Assembly (NCBI GenBank): GCA_947588985.1
Contig: CANQBG010000002.1
Span: 1 to 64,000, forward strand
Length of the DNA: 64,000 nucleotides
Direction: 5' to 3'
From: an uncultured Clostridia bacterium
GTDB lineage: Bacteria; Bacillota; Clostridia; Christensenellales; Borkfalkiaceae
Shown: one piece after another, positions 16,452 through 28,800 of the stretch
Layout of the letters: each line of letters starts with the position of its first letter
Position numbering within the stretch: position 1 is the stretch's first letter
The notes under the pieces: generated by a model
Database searches by the model: none
The model's input: the letters and a program-made list of their open reading frames with translations, nothing else
Told to the model about the DNA's origin: nothing
Translations under genes and position numbers: made by a program

Positions 16452-17327
16452 ATGATCGCAAAAAGAGAGATAAGAAGTTATCCCAAATCGGTGAAGGTGT
16501 GGGTGGGCAAATATAAGCATTCCCACAACCTTCTGCATTGGCATTCCGACTGCGAACTCTTCTATGTGGAGCGGGGCAGCATCGACGTATTCTGCGAGGG
16601 GACAAATTATCTCCTCTCCGCGGGCGAGACCTTCTTCGTCGATCGCGGGCAGATGCACGCCATGTCCGCGCGGGAGGAGGATACCACCCTCCTCGTCATC
16701 TTCTTCGACGACGAGATCGTAAAACCCGCCCTCGGAGAGCGCCGTCTCCTCTGCCCCCGGCTGCAAACGAGCTACTCCGTCCCCGCCGTCTATGAAAAAC
16801 TGCGCGACGTTTTGCGCGCCAAAGCGGCCTACTGCGGGGCGGAAGCCGCCGCCTACGTCCTCCTGCTCATGGCGGAAATTTTCCGCGGGGAGAAGAGCGT
16901 GCCGCGGCCGGAGGACAACGCGACCAGACAAAAATTCATGCGGCTTCTGGAGGAGATCGCCGCGGGCGGCGCCTTCTTCACCTTCTCCGACGCCGCCGCC
17001 TACATGGGCATGAGCGCGGGGTACTTCTCGCGCTACTTCCACGGCGCGATGGGCGTCCCCTTCTCGCGCTATCTCAACGACGTCCGCGTCGAGCGCGCCG
17101 TCACCCTTCTCAAGGAGAGCGGACATTCTATGACGGAGATCGCGGACCTCAGCGGGTTCGGGACCATCCGCAACTTCAACCGCGTGTTCCGCGCCGTCAC
17201 GGGGTATCCCCCCCGCGAACTGCCCGCGGACTACGAATTCATCGGCGGCTTTGCCTCCCCGGGCACGGCGTCTTTCGACCCCACCTTGCACGACTGCGAG
17301 CTCCTCGAATCGGCCGCGGGGGCATAA
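16452..17327 (+). CDS. AraC family transcriptional regulator of galactose genes
   Basis: About 291 residues. An N-terminal cupin-like sensor (residues ~20-90, HWHSDCELFYVERGSI) and a C-terminal double HTH (~190-270: FSDAAAYMGMSAGYFSRYF and MTEIADLSGFGTIRNFNRVF with the conserved FRAVTGYPP). I chose ATG 16452 over 16446 because the promoter would start the mRNA there; no Shine-Dalgarno site exists for either. It is divergent from galT, so it most likely activates the gal operon in response to galactose or a galactoside; the ligand is inferred. Confidence 0.88.
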   Translation: MIAKREIRSYPKSVKVWVGKYKHSHNLLHWHSDCELFYVERGSIDVFCEGTNYLLSAGETFFVDRGQMHAMSAREEDTTLLVIFFDDEIVKPALGERRLLCPRLQTSYSVPAVYEKLRDVLRAKAAYCGAEAAAYVLLLMAEIFRGEKSVPRPEDNATRQKFMRLLEEIAAGGAFFTFSDAAAYMGMSAGYFSRYFHGAMGVPFSRYLNDVRVERAVTLLKESGHSMTEIADLSGFGTIRNFNRVFRAVTGYPPRELPADYEFIGGFASPGTASFDPTLHDCELLESAAGA

Positions 17328-17337
17328 CGCCCCGGCC

Positions 17338-17954
17338 CTATTCGCCCTCCGTGAGCCGCGTGATCTTCGCGAGGGAAAACTTGGGCGTGCGGTCGGCAAA
17401 GAGAAGTCCGTTGACCTCCTGCCGGACGTCGGTGAGCTGGGTATAGCAGAATCCGCGCAGGGTGGGATGGGCATGGATGCCCCGCATGAGGCCGCCGTAG
17501 CGCGCGTAAAATTCCTCTTCTCCGGCCAGTACCCCTGATCGAGGATGAGCTGCTGATAACAGGGCGCGCCGTTCAAGAAGATTTGGTCTCCCCGCACCGC
17601 TATGCTGCCGCAAAGAGCGCGATCTCATACTGCGTCCGCGCCCCGTCCAAGGGGAAGCGGGCGCTTTTTACGGGCCTTCCGCCCAAGGAGACGGCGATCT
17701 CCGCCTCATCCGCGATCCCGCGCAGGGAGACGAGTTCTCCCCATACCATGCCCGAGGTCTGGTCTGCAAAAAGGTGTGCGAGGCGACGCAGTCGGCGCCG
17801 AAATAGTCGATCCACACTCGTAGGCGTTGAAGCAGAGCAGGGCGCGCATGCGGCCGGGATAGGAGAACTTCCTGCGGTACCACACCCGCGGATGGTGCGT
17901 CTCCTCCCCGACGCCGCTCGCCGCATATTGGTAGCTGAAGGGCAAAATGCGCAA
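17338..17954 (-). pseudogene. Decayed GH2 beta-galactosidase/glucuronidase remnant
   Basis: Reading the minus strand, fragments of one GH2 enzyme appear in order but in different frames: PFSYQYAASGVGEE and VWYRRKF (sugar-binding domain start, ~17940-17860), VWIDYFGADCVASHTF (~17820), GELVSLRG (~17740), then DQIFLNGAPCYQQLILDQGYW (~17590-17530) and the C-terminal LRGFCYTQLTDVRQEVNGLL (~17450-17390). Several frameshifts and the loss of most of the catalytic barrel leave ~620 bp of a gene normally over 1.7 kb. It was probably the hydrolase feeding the adjacent Leloir operon. Confidence 0.8.
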
Positions 17955-17985
17955 AAAAAGGGAGGCGCCTTCAAACGGCCTCCCT
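17953..17985 (-). terminator. mscS terminator
   Basis: GGGAGGC (17960-17966) pairs with GCCTCCC-type bases ending at 17984; seven T follow on the minus strand (A at 17953-17959). It sits exactly at the edge of the GH2 remnant. Confidence 0.8.
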
Positions 17986-17996
17986 TCGCGGAAGTT

Positions 17997-19025
17997 TTAT
18001 TCCTGCTTTTCTTCGATGTCCTTGGAGAGCTCCTTCTGCTCGGCCACGAACTCGCGCGCACCGCGCTCCGCCGCCCGCGAGACGGGCTTTTGGAATTCCG
18101 GCGGCCGGTTGACGACGACCTGCGGGAAGGGCACGTTGATGTCGTTTTCATCAAACATGATCTTGAGCTCGCGGTTGAGGTCTCTCTGCACCTGATAGAT
18201 GTCCTCCTCCTTGCACGTTGCGAGGAAGAGCAGATCGACGCTCGAGGCCGAGAGCGCGTTGACGCCCTTATAGAAGGGTCCCTCCACGATGGCGGGGATG
18301 CGCTCCTTGATCTTTTCGAGGTTGTCGCGGATGACGAGCTCCACGCGCGGGATGGATTCCCCGTATTCGATGCCGATATAGGCCTTGGCCACGGAGAGCT
18401 CCTGCGTCTGGTTGACGACCGTCTTTACCTCGCTGTTGTTGATGATCTTCACGTTTCCGCCCGCGTCCACGATCTTCGTCGTGCGGATGCCGATCTCCTG
18501 CACCGTGCCGCGCCAATCGTCGATGATGACGATGTCCCCCACCTGATACTCTCCCTCGACGACGATGAAGAGCCCGGCGATGATATCGGCAATGAGGCTC
18601 TGCGCACCGAGGCCGATGACGAGCGACAAGATCCCCGCGCTGGCGAGGAGCGTCCCCGTGTCCACGCCCCATGCGCTGAGAATGAGTAGCACAGCGACGA
18701 TGCCGATGATCCAGCTCAAAAAGCTATTGATGAGCTTGGCGATGGTGATCCCCCGCTTGCTGTGCAGAAAGAGCTTGCTCATCACCGCCTTTAAGAGCAT
18801 GGCGACGAGCAGGGCGATCGTGACGATCTGCACCGAGCGGATGAGCGCGGGGATCTTCCCGTACAGCGTCTGCAAAAAGGAATTTGCGCTGACCATGCGG
18901 TTGAACACCGAGCTCTCCCCGAAGATCTGCGAGGAAAAGACGAAGGCGGCCACGGTACACGCCGCGCAGATCGCGAGGAGGATGAGTTTCGTTACGGAAA
19001 GTTTTTTGGCTTGCGTTTGCTTCAT
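17997..19025 (-). CDS. mscS: Small-conductance mechanosensitive channel, MscS family
   Basis: 342 residues. Three to four N-terminal membrane segments (residues ~12-30, 60-82, 98-125), then the pore-lining helix and MscS beta domain: GILSLVIGLGAQSLIADIIAGL, followed by YQVGDIVIIDDWRGTVQEIGIRTTKI. The charged C-terminal tail is longer than in E. coli MscS. It opens under membrane tension to release solutes. It lies downstream of the giant surface gene and its 265-residue partner on the same strand. Confidence 0.93.
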   Translation of the reverse strand: MKQTQAKKLSVTKLILLAICAACTVAAFVFSSQIFGESSVFNRMVSANSFLQTLYGKIPALIRSVQIVTIALLVAMLLKAVMSKLFLHSKRGITIAKLINSFLSWIIGIVAVLLILSAWGVDTGTLLASAGILSLVIGLGAQSLIADIIAGLFIVVEGEYQVGDIVIIDDWRGTVQEIGIRTTKIVDAGGNVKIINNSEVKTVVNQTQELSVAKAYIGIEYGESIPRVELVIRDNLEKIKERIPAIVEGPFYKGVNALSASSVDLLFLATCKEEDIYQVQRDLNRELKIMFDENDINVPFPQVVVNRPPEFQKPVSRAAERGAREFVAEQKELSKDIEEKQE

Positions 19026-19052
19026 GATGATAAAGTTCTCCGGTTTGTTCGA

Positions 19053-19850
19053 TCAGATCGCCACCGTCGCCCGGTAGAGCTCAAGCGTCCCGGACGGGGC
19101 GGCGGGGTCGCTCGTCTTGCATGTGACGACGAATTCCGCCCGATTGCCGCGGAGGCCGCCATGGAGCGCGACGTCGATGCGCTGCTCCGCCGTGGGGTCC
19201 TCCGTAAAGACGCACGCCGAGACCGTCCCCATGGCGTCGGTGAGGGTGGCGGTGAAGTCCGAAAAGTAGTGGTTTTCGTCGATGAGATCCATTTGAAAGT
19301 GGAAATACCCATCCACATCGCAGGTGCATTCGTGGGTGATGCCCCGCCATTCGGTGAGGAGTACGGGCTCCGCCGCCGTGACGACGCGCTGCGAAGATAG
19401 GGTGCGCTCGCCAAACGCCGTGCGCTGTACCACGGCCACCGTGTAGCGGACGTTGGGCCGAAGCCCCGTGAATTCGCCGCGGCAGACGCTCTCCTCAAGC
19501 GCAGCGGAGCGGTGCGTAAAATCATTGTAGAGCACGACGGAGAGCCCCTCGCCCTCGACGACGACTTCATACCGGACAGCCGTGTCGGTGACGGTCGCGG
19601 CGAGCTCCGCCGAAGCCTTGGGTGCGGACATGCCTACCGCGCCCACCGTGAGAACGGCAGCCGCGAGTAGCAAACCCGCAAGCCCCGTCGCCCCGCCGCG
19701 CTTTGTTTTTTTGCGCACGGGGACCTCTTCCGGGGAAGCGGATTCCGCGGGGACAGGGTTTCCCGCGAAGGAGAAATTCTCCTCCGCGGGGAGCTTGGAA
19801 GTTGTGTCGGGCGCGAATTCCCGCCCCGGGGAGTTGAACTCTCCGCTCAT
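19053..19850 (-). CDS. Membrane-anchored protein with fibronectin-like extracellular domain
   Basis: 265 residues from the ATG at 19850. Residues 1-50 are hydrophilic and cytoplasmic, with a basic stop VRKKTKRGG; one membrane segment follows (LAGLLLAAAVLTVGAVG), then an outside part whose GLRPNVRYTVAVVQRT stretch looks like a fibronectin type III strand pattern. The start is one base past the giant gene's stop, and its GGAGG lies inside the giant gene's last codons, so translation is coupled. It is probably an accessory of the giant surface protein; that role is inference. Confidence 0.7.
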   Translation of the reverse strand: MSGEFNSPGREFAPDTTSKLPAEENFSFAGNPVPAESASPEEVPVRKKTKRGGATGLAGLLLAAAVLTVGAVGMSAPKASAELAATVTDTAVRYEVVVEGEGLSVVLYNDFTHRSAALEESVCRGEFTGLRPNVRYTVAVVQRTAFGERTLSSQRVVTAAEPVLLTEWRGITHECTCDVDGYFHFQMDLIDENHYFSDFTATLTDAMGTVSACVFTEDPTAEQRIDVALHGGLRGNRAEFVVTCKTSDPAAPSGTLELYRATVAI

Positions 19851-19851
19851 G

Positions 19852-22800
19852 TTATGCCTCCGGCTGTTCGGCCGGCTCCTCCGCCGCTTGGTCGTGCGCC
19901 TCCGCCTCGGCCTCCTCGGCTTCCCGCACGGCCTCGGCCTGTTCCCACTCCCACTTCTCGCGGTCCGCCCGCTTGAGGCGAACGGCCACGAGGATGGTGA
20001 TGAGCCCCGCGACATCGGCAATTCCGAGCGCGATGCACAGCCCGAAGGCGTGGGTGGGAATGAGCACCGTGAGCAGTGCGCCGAGCGGCGCCACGGAGAG
20101 GAACATCGTCTTATCGCTCTCCTCCTTCTTCAAGAGAATGCTGAGGAGGATCACGATCTCCGAAACGAGGATGCAGGCGAGCAGGATGACGAGCCACCAC
20201 AGGTTGATCTCATGCTCGGCAAGGAGCACAAATTCGGAGAAGTGCGCCGTCTTGAATTCGAGATACTTGCCCTCGACGATCTTGGTCTCATAGACTTCCA
20301 CCGTGTCCTCCCCGATGTAGACGAGCTGCAGCCCGTGCATGGAGCGGAGCGACTGCGGAAGCAGCATGCTCACGAGGTACATGCCCTCGAATTCGGTGAT
20401 CTTGATGACGTCGTTCTTGAGCAGGTAGATATCGACGGTGGCGACGACTTCCTTCTCGTAGGCATACGATCTCACCGTTTCGTCGATGAGGTCGGAACCC
20501 TCCGCCGCGACGATCTTGCTACTTGCGATGGCGCTATGGATGGCCTCGCGGTCCTCCTCCGTCTCCTCGATGATGAGGCGGATGCCGCCGGGCATGGTGG
20601 CCTCGTTTTCTACGCGGCCCCAGAGGTTGCCGTCGTAATCATCGTATTCGGCCTCGCCCTCGCCCGCGAAGGTGCCGTCTGGGTTGATCTTCCCGGCCGA
20701 GGCACGGATGACGGGGACTTCGTCGAGCGCCTCGAGGAACTCTTCAAAGAGGTCGTCGAGAGCCTTTTCCGCCGCGTCGTCCGAGGAGGAAGGGATCTCC
20801 TTCGCCCGTTCGGAATATTCCGCGGCGACGTCCATGAGCTGCGCTTTGAGCGGCTCGTTGTATTGTCCGTTGTTGCCGCGCGCCTCGGCTTCCTGCGCCG
20901 CTTGGTTGGCAAACCGCTGCAATCTCTGCGCGTGCTCCGTCTCCTGCTTGGCGGCGGCATAGGCGTCGTCGAGCCGTTTCTCCTCCTCTTCGAGGTGCTT
21001 TGCGCGCGTCTCATCCGCGGTGTGCGGCGTGTATTCGAGGTCTTTGAGTTCGTTTACTTTCTCGGCGTGCGTCTCCTTTACGAATTCGCCGTCGTGCTCG
21101 TGAAGAAGCGTATCCGCCTCCTCTAAGAGGTTGGCCTTGGTCTCTTCGAAGGCGGCCCGCGCCTCACGGTCGGAGAGCTCGCCCTTCGTGCCCGAATAGC
21201 CGCTCTGCTGCGACTTGCCGTCGAGGTACTCCTTCACGCCGCTCGGGAGCTTATCAAACGCCGTCTCCGTCTCTTTGAGGGCGGAAGCGTCCCTTCTGTC
21301 CACGTCGTCGAAGGGCTTGGAGAGGGCCTCGTTTCCATCGAGGAAGCGCTCGCCCTCGATGGCGTCTTGGGCCTCCTCAAGGAGCGCGTCTGCCTCCTCC
21401 GCCGTCGCCGCGTCGCGGATCTCGTCGAGATAACCGCCCGCACCCGTGATCGCGTCCTGCACGGACTGCACGTCGTCCTTCACCTCTTCTTCGAGATAGG
21501 ACTCCGCATAGGAACGGGAGATGTCGCGCTTGCCTTCTTCGGCCGCGGCATGGGCCTCTTCGGCCGTCTCCGCCTCGTCGATCGCGGCATACGCGCCGTC
21601 TGCGATGTCGTCGAGGTTTGCAAGCTCCGCCGCGGGAACGCCCGCCGCCGCGCCCGCCTCTTTCTTCTCTTCGAGATGATCGAGGACGGCGAGTTTCTCT
21701 TCGATCCGGTCTTTGAGCTGCTCCGTGACGTCGTCGAGTTCTTCGTCGGAAGCCGCTTCGATCGCGGCGTCGGCGGCCTCTTGGAACTTCTGCACGGTCT
21801 CCTCCGCGCCGGCGGGAGCCTGCTCGAGGAGTTCCGCGATCTCCGCCTTCTTGGCGTCTTTGGCCTTTTGGACGGCGTCCAACGCGCGCTGCGCTTCGAG
21901 ATCGGCTTTCACCGATTTGACAACTTCGGAGATATCGGCAAGGTCTTGCTTTTCGTCCGCCGCCGTTACGGCCGCTTCGACCGCCTTCTTCGCCTCATCG
22001 ACGATGGCCTCTGCGGCAGCGGAATCGCCATCTTGCTTCATGCTGTCGAGGAGCTCGTTTACGGCTTCCTTTACGGCCGCATTCCGCCCCGCATTGTCCT
22101 TCGCGGCGTCGATTGCATTCAACACGGCCTTCTCGCCGCCCGCGGGCTCTACGCCGAGCACCGCCTTGCTGTCGAGATAATCCTTCTTGGCGATGCCCGC
22201 CGCTTCGATCTCGCCCATCTCTGCGATCGCGACATCCGCGATCTCGGCGGGTTCATCGGCGGTCTGCGCCGCGTCGATTTCATCTTCTGCCCGTTGTTTG
22301 GCGGCTTCGAGTGCGGTCTTGCTGCTCGCGTCCATGTTCGTGCCGCTTTCCGCGAGGATCTCGTCGTAGGCTTCTTGCACCGCCTGCTTGGCGGCGTCTT
22401 TGGCCTTTTGGACGGCGTCCAACGCGCGCTGCGCTTCGAGATCGGCCTTCACCGATTTGACAACTTCGGAGATATCGGCAAGGTCTTGCTTTTCGTCCGC
22501 CGCCGTTACGGCCGCTTCGACCGCCTTCTTCGCCTCATCGACGATGGCCTTTGCGGCAGCGGAATCGCCACCTTGCTTCATGCTGTCGAGGAGCTCGTTT
22601 ACGGCTTCCTTTACGGCCGCATTCCGCTCCGCATTGCCCTTCGCGGCGTCGATCTTATCCAACACGGCCTTCTCCCCGCCCGCGGGCTCTACGCCGAGCA
22701 CCGCTTTACTGTCGAGGTAATCCTTCTTGGCGATGCCCGCCGCTTCGATCTCGCCCATCTTCGCGATCGCGGCATCCGCGATCTCGGCGGGTTCATCGGC

Positions 22801-25800
22801 GGTCTGCGCCGCGTCGATTTCATCTTCTGCCCGTTGTTTGGCGGCATCGAGCGCGGTCTTGCTGCTGCCGTCCATGTTCGTGCCGCTCGCCTCGAGGATC
22901 TCGTCGTAGGCTTCTTGCACCGCCTGCTTGGCATCCTCTTTGGCCTTCTGTAAGGCGTCTGCGGCGCGCTGCGCCTCGAGCGCGGCCTTGGCGGCTTTGA
23001 CGATCTCCGAAACGTCCGCGATATTCCCCGCAGTCGTGGCGGCGGCAACGGCTTTATCGACCGCTGTCTTGGCGTCGGTGATGACTTTCTGCGCGGCTTG
23101 AGAATCGCCGGTCTCTCCCATCTCATCGAGGAAATCTTTCGCGGCGTTGCCGAGGGCCTCGTTGATGTTATCGAGGGACTGCTCTTTTGCAATGCTATTA
23201 GCGAATTTCTCTTTGGCTTCCGCGAAGCCGGGGTCAGCTTCGCCCTTTGCGGCGACGTACGTCTCTGCATACTCCTTCGCCGCGAGATCGCGGTAGCGAA
23301 TGGCGGGAAGTTCGGCTTGGGCGCCCTTGACGATCTTGTCGAGCTCGGCCTCGGCGGCTTCGAGAGCGTCGGCCCACGACTTGCCCGCTTCCTTATTGAG
23401 TGTTACGTCGTCAACTGCGTCCAGCGCGGCGGCCTTGGCTTTTTCGAGGGCGGCCTTGGCGGGATCCGTCATGCCACTCTGCGAAACGGCGGCATGGGCG
23501 GCTTCGATCTTTTCTTTCGCGTCTTGCTTGGCGGCGGCGAGATCTGCGATCGCGTCGTCGTGCGCTTTCGCCTCCTCGAGCGCGGCCTTGACGCCCTTCA
23601 TCTCGTCCGCAAGCTCTTCCGGGATCCCCGTGTAGTTCTCCACCGTGCCCTTCCCATCGGCAACGGCCGCGGCAAGGTTGCTTCCCTCCGCGGGAGCCGC
23701 GCCATCTACCTTGGCGGCTTCGTCGATGAGATCTTTGAGCGCTTCTTTGAAGATACCTTCTGCTTCCGCTTCCGTCGTCGCGGGTTCGAGCTGTTTTGCA
23801 AATTCTTCCGTGACGGTCGTATCCGGCGAGCTATCCGTCAAATTCTCATACGCCTTTTCGTAGGCCGCTTCAAGGTCTGCCTTGGCGTCATCGAGACGCT
23901 GTTTTTCGAGCGCGGCCTTGGCGGCTTCGACGATCTCCGAAACGTCCGCGATATTTCCCGCGCCATTGGCAGTTTCAACGGCTTTCTCGACTTCGCCCTG
24001 CGCGTCGGTGATGACTTTCTGCGCGGCAGTGGAATCGCCGGCCTCTCCCATCTCGTCGAGGAATTCTTTCGCGGCGTTGCCGAGGGCATTGTTGAGCTCT
24101 TCGAGCTTGGTGGCCTTTTCGATGGCGGCGAGCGCCTCATCGCCCTCTCCGGGGGTTGCGGTTTCGCCGTTTGCAGCCTTGTAGAGTTCGTCGTATTCCT
24201 GCTTTGCCTGTTCGCGGAGGCGTTCGAATGCGACGTCCGCTCTCGCCTTTTCGGCAATTTCTTTCAGCGTATCCTTCGAAACGACGCCCTTGTCTTGGGA
24301 CGCGCCGCCGTTCGCCGCCGCAACGGCCTTTTGGGCCTCTTCCTTGGCGCCATTCGCGACTTGTTTCACGGATTCGACGTCGTCACGGACGTATTCCTCG
24401 AGAAGGTCCGCGATTGCCTGTTGCAGGGCGGCGTTGAGGTCTACACTGTTGCTGTTTTTCGCGATTTCCGCGAGGGCGGCTGAAACGGCAGGGCCCTCGG
24501 CACCAAGCGTTGTGCCGTGGAGGCCATTGTAGAAGGCGAGGTAGGCATCCTGCGCCGCCTGCTGCTCTTTTGCGACCTGCGCGGCATAGCCGGTAGTTTC
24601 ATTCACGAAGCCCGCAATCGCGTTCTCCAAATCGGAGATCCCGGTGCGCGGATCGGCAGCGGCCTCATTCACCGCTTCGATTGCGTCGTTTACGATATCC
24701 TGCACGGCCTTGGAATCCTTATCGGCCGTCAAATGACCTTCGAGGAGCCCGACGACGGCGTCCTTCAAGCGCTTATCGGCCTCTTGGGCAGATGTTGCCT
24801 TCCCGATGTTCTCAAGATTTTTGTCCGCCGCTTCGGGGGCCTTCCCATAGATATCCGTGTAGCGCGCCGTGTATTCTTTGACTGCGGCATCGACGCTACT
24901 CTGTACTTTTTCCCCTGCGATGGTCCCAATGCCGGCTTCCACGATTCCGCTGAGGGTGGGAACGAAGCGGGTGGCCGCGACGTCTGCGGCCGTGTAGGCC
25001 GTATAGACCTCGTCTTTGACGTCTGCAACGGCCTTCTGCACCGCCTGATCATCGACCACGTTGCCCGATTCGTCCTTCGCGAGGAAGGTGTTTTCGAGCA
25101 GATTGGCCGTGGCGAGATAGAGCGCGGCGTTGAGGTCCTTCGTCGTCTCGGCGGCCTTAAAGGTCTCGGCTATTTCTTGATAATACGGCGTACCCTGCGC
25201 TACTTCAACGCCCGTGGCGGCCTTGTAGGAAGCGAAGTAATCCGCTATGGCCGCTTCGAGCTCTTTCTCGCGCTGCGCCGCGAACCGATCCCCGAAGGAG
25301 CCGGTTGCTCCCTCGTTCTCAAACGCCTCGAACTCGGCGGAGAAGTCCGCGATCTCGCCCTCGGCGGGCGTGACGCCGGCGAGCGCCTGTTGGGCTGCGG
25401 CGATGAGATCCTGCAACGCTTTGGACTGCTCGCTCTCACCGTTCTCCTCGGCGCGGAGGCCGCGAAGAAGGTCGGAAATAGCATCGCTTAAAGCTTCGTT
25501 GAGCTCTTCCGCGGTACCCATGTCTGCGGTGGCAGCTTCGAAAGCGGTAATTTCCGCCTCGGAGGCCGCTTTGCCCATGATCGCCTTGTAAGACTCTGCA
25601 TACTCCTCTTTGGCGATGGCTTTGAGGACGTTTTGCTTGAGCGCTTGGGCCTTGGCCTGCTCTTGGGCGAGCTCGCCCTGCATGCGGGTGAGGGCCTGTG
25701 CCCACGTCTCGTAGACCGCCCCATCCTCCAAGGAGGCGGGCTCGAGCTTGAGGCCGTTTACTTCCGATTGAAGCGCGGTCTGCGCTTCGGAAAGGGACGC

Positions 25801-28800
25801 GGCGTCCGCTTCGGAGACGCGCTTGCCGTCCTTTTCTGCATTATAGGCCTCTTCGACTTCCGCGAGGACTTCTTCCTTTGCGCGGAGGAATTCGAAGTTT
25901 TCCTTTGCGCCGTCTACGGCTGCGGCAACTTGGGCGATGCCGCGCGCATTGGGCTCGGCGTTCTCTACGGCTTTCGCGAGCGCGGAGGCGTATTCCTTTG
26001 CGAGACTGCCCGCTTCGTCGCCTTCGGTGGCCGTCTCGAGCAGACCATTTACGCCTTCTTTGAGCACTTCGTTGAGCGCATCCGCGGTACCCATGTCCGA
26101 ACCCGTGAGCTTTTGAAGCGTTGCGTCGTCCGGATCTGCTTCCGCGCCCGTGATGGCCTTGTGGGCCGCCTTGTATTGCGCGACGGCGTCGTCTTTCAGA
26201 CGTTGCGCCTCGATCTCGGCCTTCACGCCCTTCACGGCCGCGGCGAGAGTTTCCGCCTCAATGAGGGCGTCTCCCGCTTTCTCGATGGCCGTCTTGACTT
26301 CCGCTTTGGCGGCTTTTACGATGTTGGAAACGCTGCCTACGGGATCGCTGAGCTCCTCGAGCGTGAGGAGGGAATCGAGAAGATCTGCTATGCCGCTCTG
26401 CAGTGTTTTGTTGAGCTCCGCGACGCTCTTTGCGCCGTCGAGCGCGTCCACGGCCCTTTGGGCAACGGCGACGAGCGAGGAGAGCTCCGGATCTTCCGCG
26501 TAGGGCGTAAGATCCAATTGCGCCGTCTCCTTGCCTTCCGTCTTGGCGAAGGTGAGCTCGGGCTTGGGGTCGATTGCCGCGTTGAAGGCGGCGACGTACG
26601 CCCTCTTGGCGTCTCCGATTTGGTCGGCAAGGGTGAAGGCCGCCGTGGCCTCCGCCGCAATCTTCGCTTTGGCCTCTTCGCTGAGTTTGCCATCCGTCTT
26701 ATCCGCGTCTTGATACTCGCGCTTGGCGAGGGCGACATATTGCTTGGCGAGCTCGTCCTTCACGAGATCCGCGTTGAAGGAATCCTCCCAATTGGGCTCG
26801 GTCTGCCCTTTCACAAACGCCTCATAGGCCTTTTGCAGGGCGTCGACGGCGTCCTGAGCGAGCTCGAAGTTTTGGAGCATGCGGTCGGCCTCGTCCATCG
26901 TCCGGGCGGCGGCAATGCCCTCCACGCATTGATCGCAGAAGGGCCCGAATTGCTCCCTCTTGTTCCCCTCTGCGTCATCTTTCAGGAACGCATCTACCTT
27001 CTCCTGCATCTCCTTTTGGGCGAGCATGAGGTAGGCGGTGAGCGGCTCGGGAAGCGGCGTCTTGCTGTCGGCCTCGCCCTGCGCATAGCCATTCTCATAG
27101 AGCAGGTCTGCGAGCTTTTGCAACACGGCGAACTCGAGCTTCTCGTAGCTCGTCTCCGCCGCTTTCAAGTTCCCTTTGAGCGTGGCGAGGGCTTGCGCTC
27201 CTTCCACGTTATCGACGTCGGAATATTTCTCTCCGGTGGCGTAGTTGACCGCCTGTTTGAGATAGTCCCCGTTCTCCTCGAACCATTCCTCGGCGCGGCG
27301 AAGGTCGTAGGCCGCCTCGAGCGCGTCTTTCTTGTCCTTCTCGAAGCCGCAGACGGCCGTCTTGCGGGCCTCTTCGAGGAAGTTTTGAAGTTCCTCCGTG
27401 GCCGTTGCATTCAACGCAGTTTCGAGGTCGGCATAGGCCTCCATTACTTTTGCGAGCTCCGTGGAAGGCACTTTCTTATTCTTCAGCTCTGTGCCGTTGA
27501 AGTGCTCGGCATAGGCTCTCTCGAAATTCTCCCGCGCGGTCTGCTGTTCCGCTGTAAGGGTGAGGTAGCTATGGATGCACGAGACGGGCAGACCGGGGAA
27601 TACGGCCGTTTCGCCCGCGGGCGTGCGCGCATACAGTGTGTAGACGGTATCGGGCGCGAGGCCGGTGAAGCCGAGCGTGCCGTCTTTGGCGGTGAGCCAA
27701 ACTTCCTTGCCGTCCTCATCTGTGAGGAACTTGCCGTCCGCCGTCTGAAGAGTATATTCGAGGCCTTGGTGCTTTTCGTCTACGCCGAGCGTGAGCGAGG
27801 TGCTCGTCACGTCCTCGAGCGTGAATTGCGCGCCGGTGAGGTCGGGGTCCTCCGCACGGGAGCCGACCTTGACCTGCTTTTCTTCGCCATCCTTATCTTG
27901 GAATGTGGCGTTGCCCTGATCGTCGATCTTTATGTCGGCAGGGATCCCCTCCCCACCCCATGTCTGAGGTTCGCCGTCATTCGGGACATATTTCCAACCT
28001 TCGGGAAGTTTGAGATTCCCTTCGTCCACGACGACGACTTCGAGCGGAAGATCCTTCACCGTCACATCGGCGGCGTCGTCCTCCCAATAGAAGAGGGCGA
28101 GTTCGGCGGTCTGGTTGGTCGCGGTGAGGCCTTCCACGTCGAATGTAAAGGTTCCGTCGGCATTGAGCCGGATTTCGCCCGCCGCGGGAGACGCGGAGAC
28201 GGTGTAAACTTTCTCCCCCACCGTGAAGGTGGCCTTGGTGCAGTTGGGCACGTCGAGCACGCCCGAAACGGTGAGCTTGTTCGCTTCCGTCTGAGAGACC
28301 TCGAGGGAATAGCTGCTCTGCGCGAGGACGGTCATCTCCCCTTCCGGATAGCGGAAGTAGAAGGTGTTCGCAAAGCCTGCGGAAGCCGTTTCCTTTATGT
28401 TGAGCTTATCGAGGAGAGCTTTGGTCTCTGCAACGGTGCCCTTTGCCTTGGCGATCGCGCCGTCGGAGGCGGCTTGGCCTTCTTCGGTCTTTTCGAAGGC
28501 GACGGAGAGGCTGTCTCCCGTAAAGCCCGTCACGTCTACATAGGTCTCGTAATAGCGGTCGGAGGCGGGATAGTTGCCGGCGGCGTCGGGCGAGGCCTTG
28601 CCGTCTACGGCGTAGCAGGAGGCGTCGAGATACACATTGCCCGAGATCGCGGGGTTGCCGCTTACGGCGAGTTTGCCCGCGCCGTTGCCCTCGATATAGG
28701 GCTTGGTGGTCGCGCCCGCGTAGTCCTCCGCGCTGTATTGGTTATAGAGGTAGAGCGCGTTTTGCGAAGGCTCTACCGCGGACACGGTACCCCCCGAGAC

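Noticed and set aside
21855-24200. CRISPR-like or satellite repeats
   Set aside because: The repeats are 540 bp, in frame and part of the giant coding region, without spacer structure.
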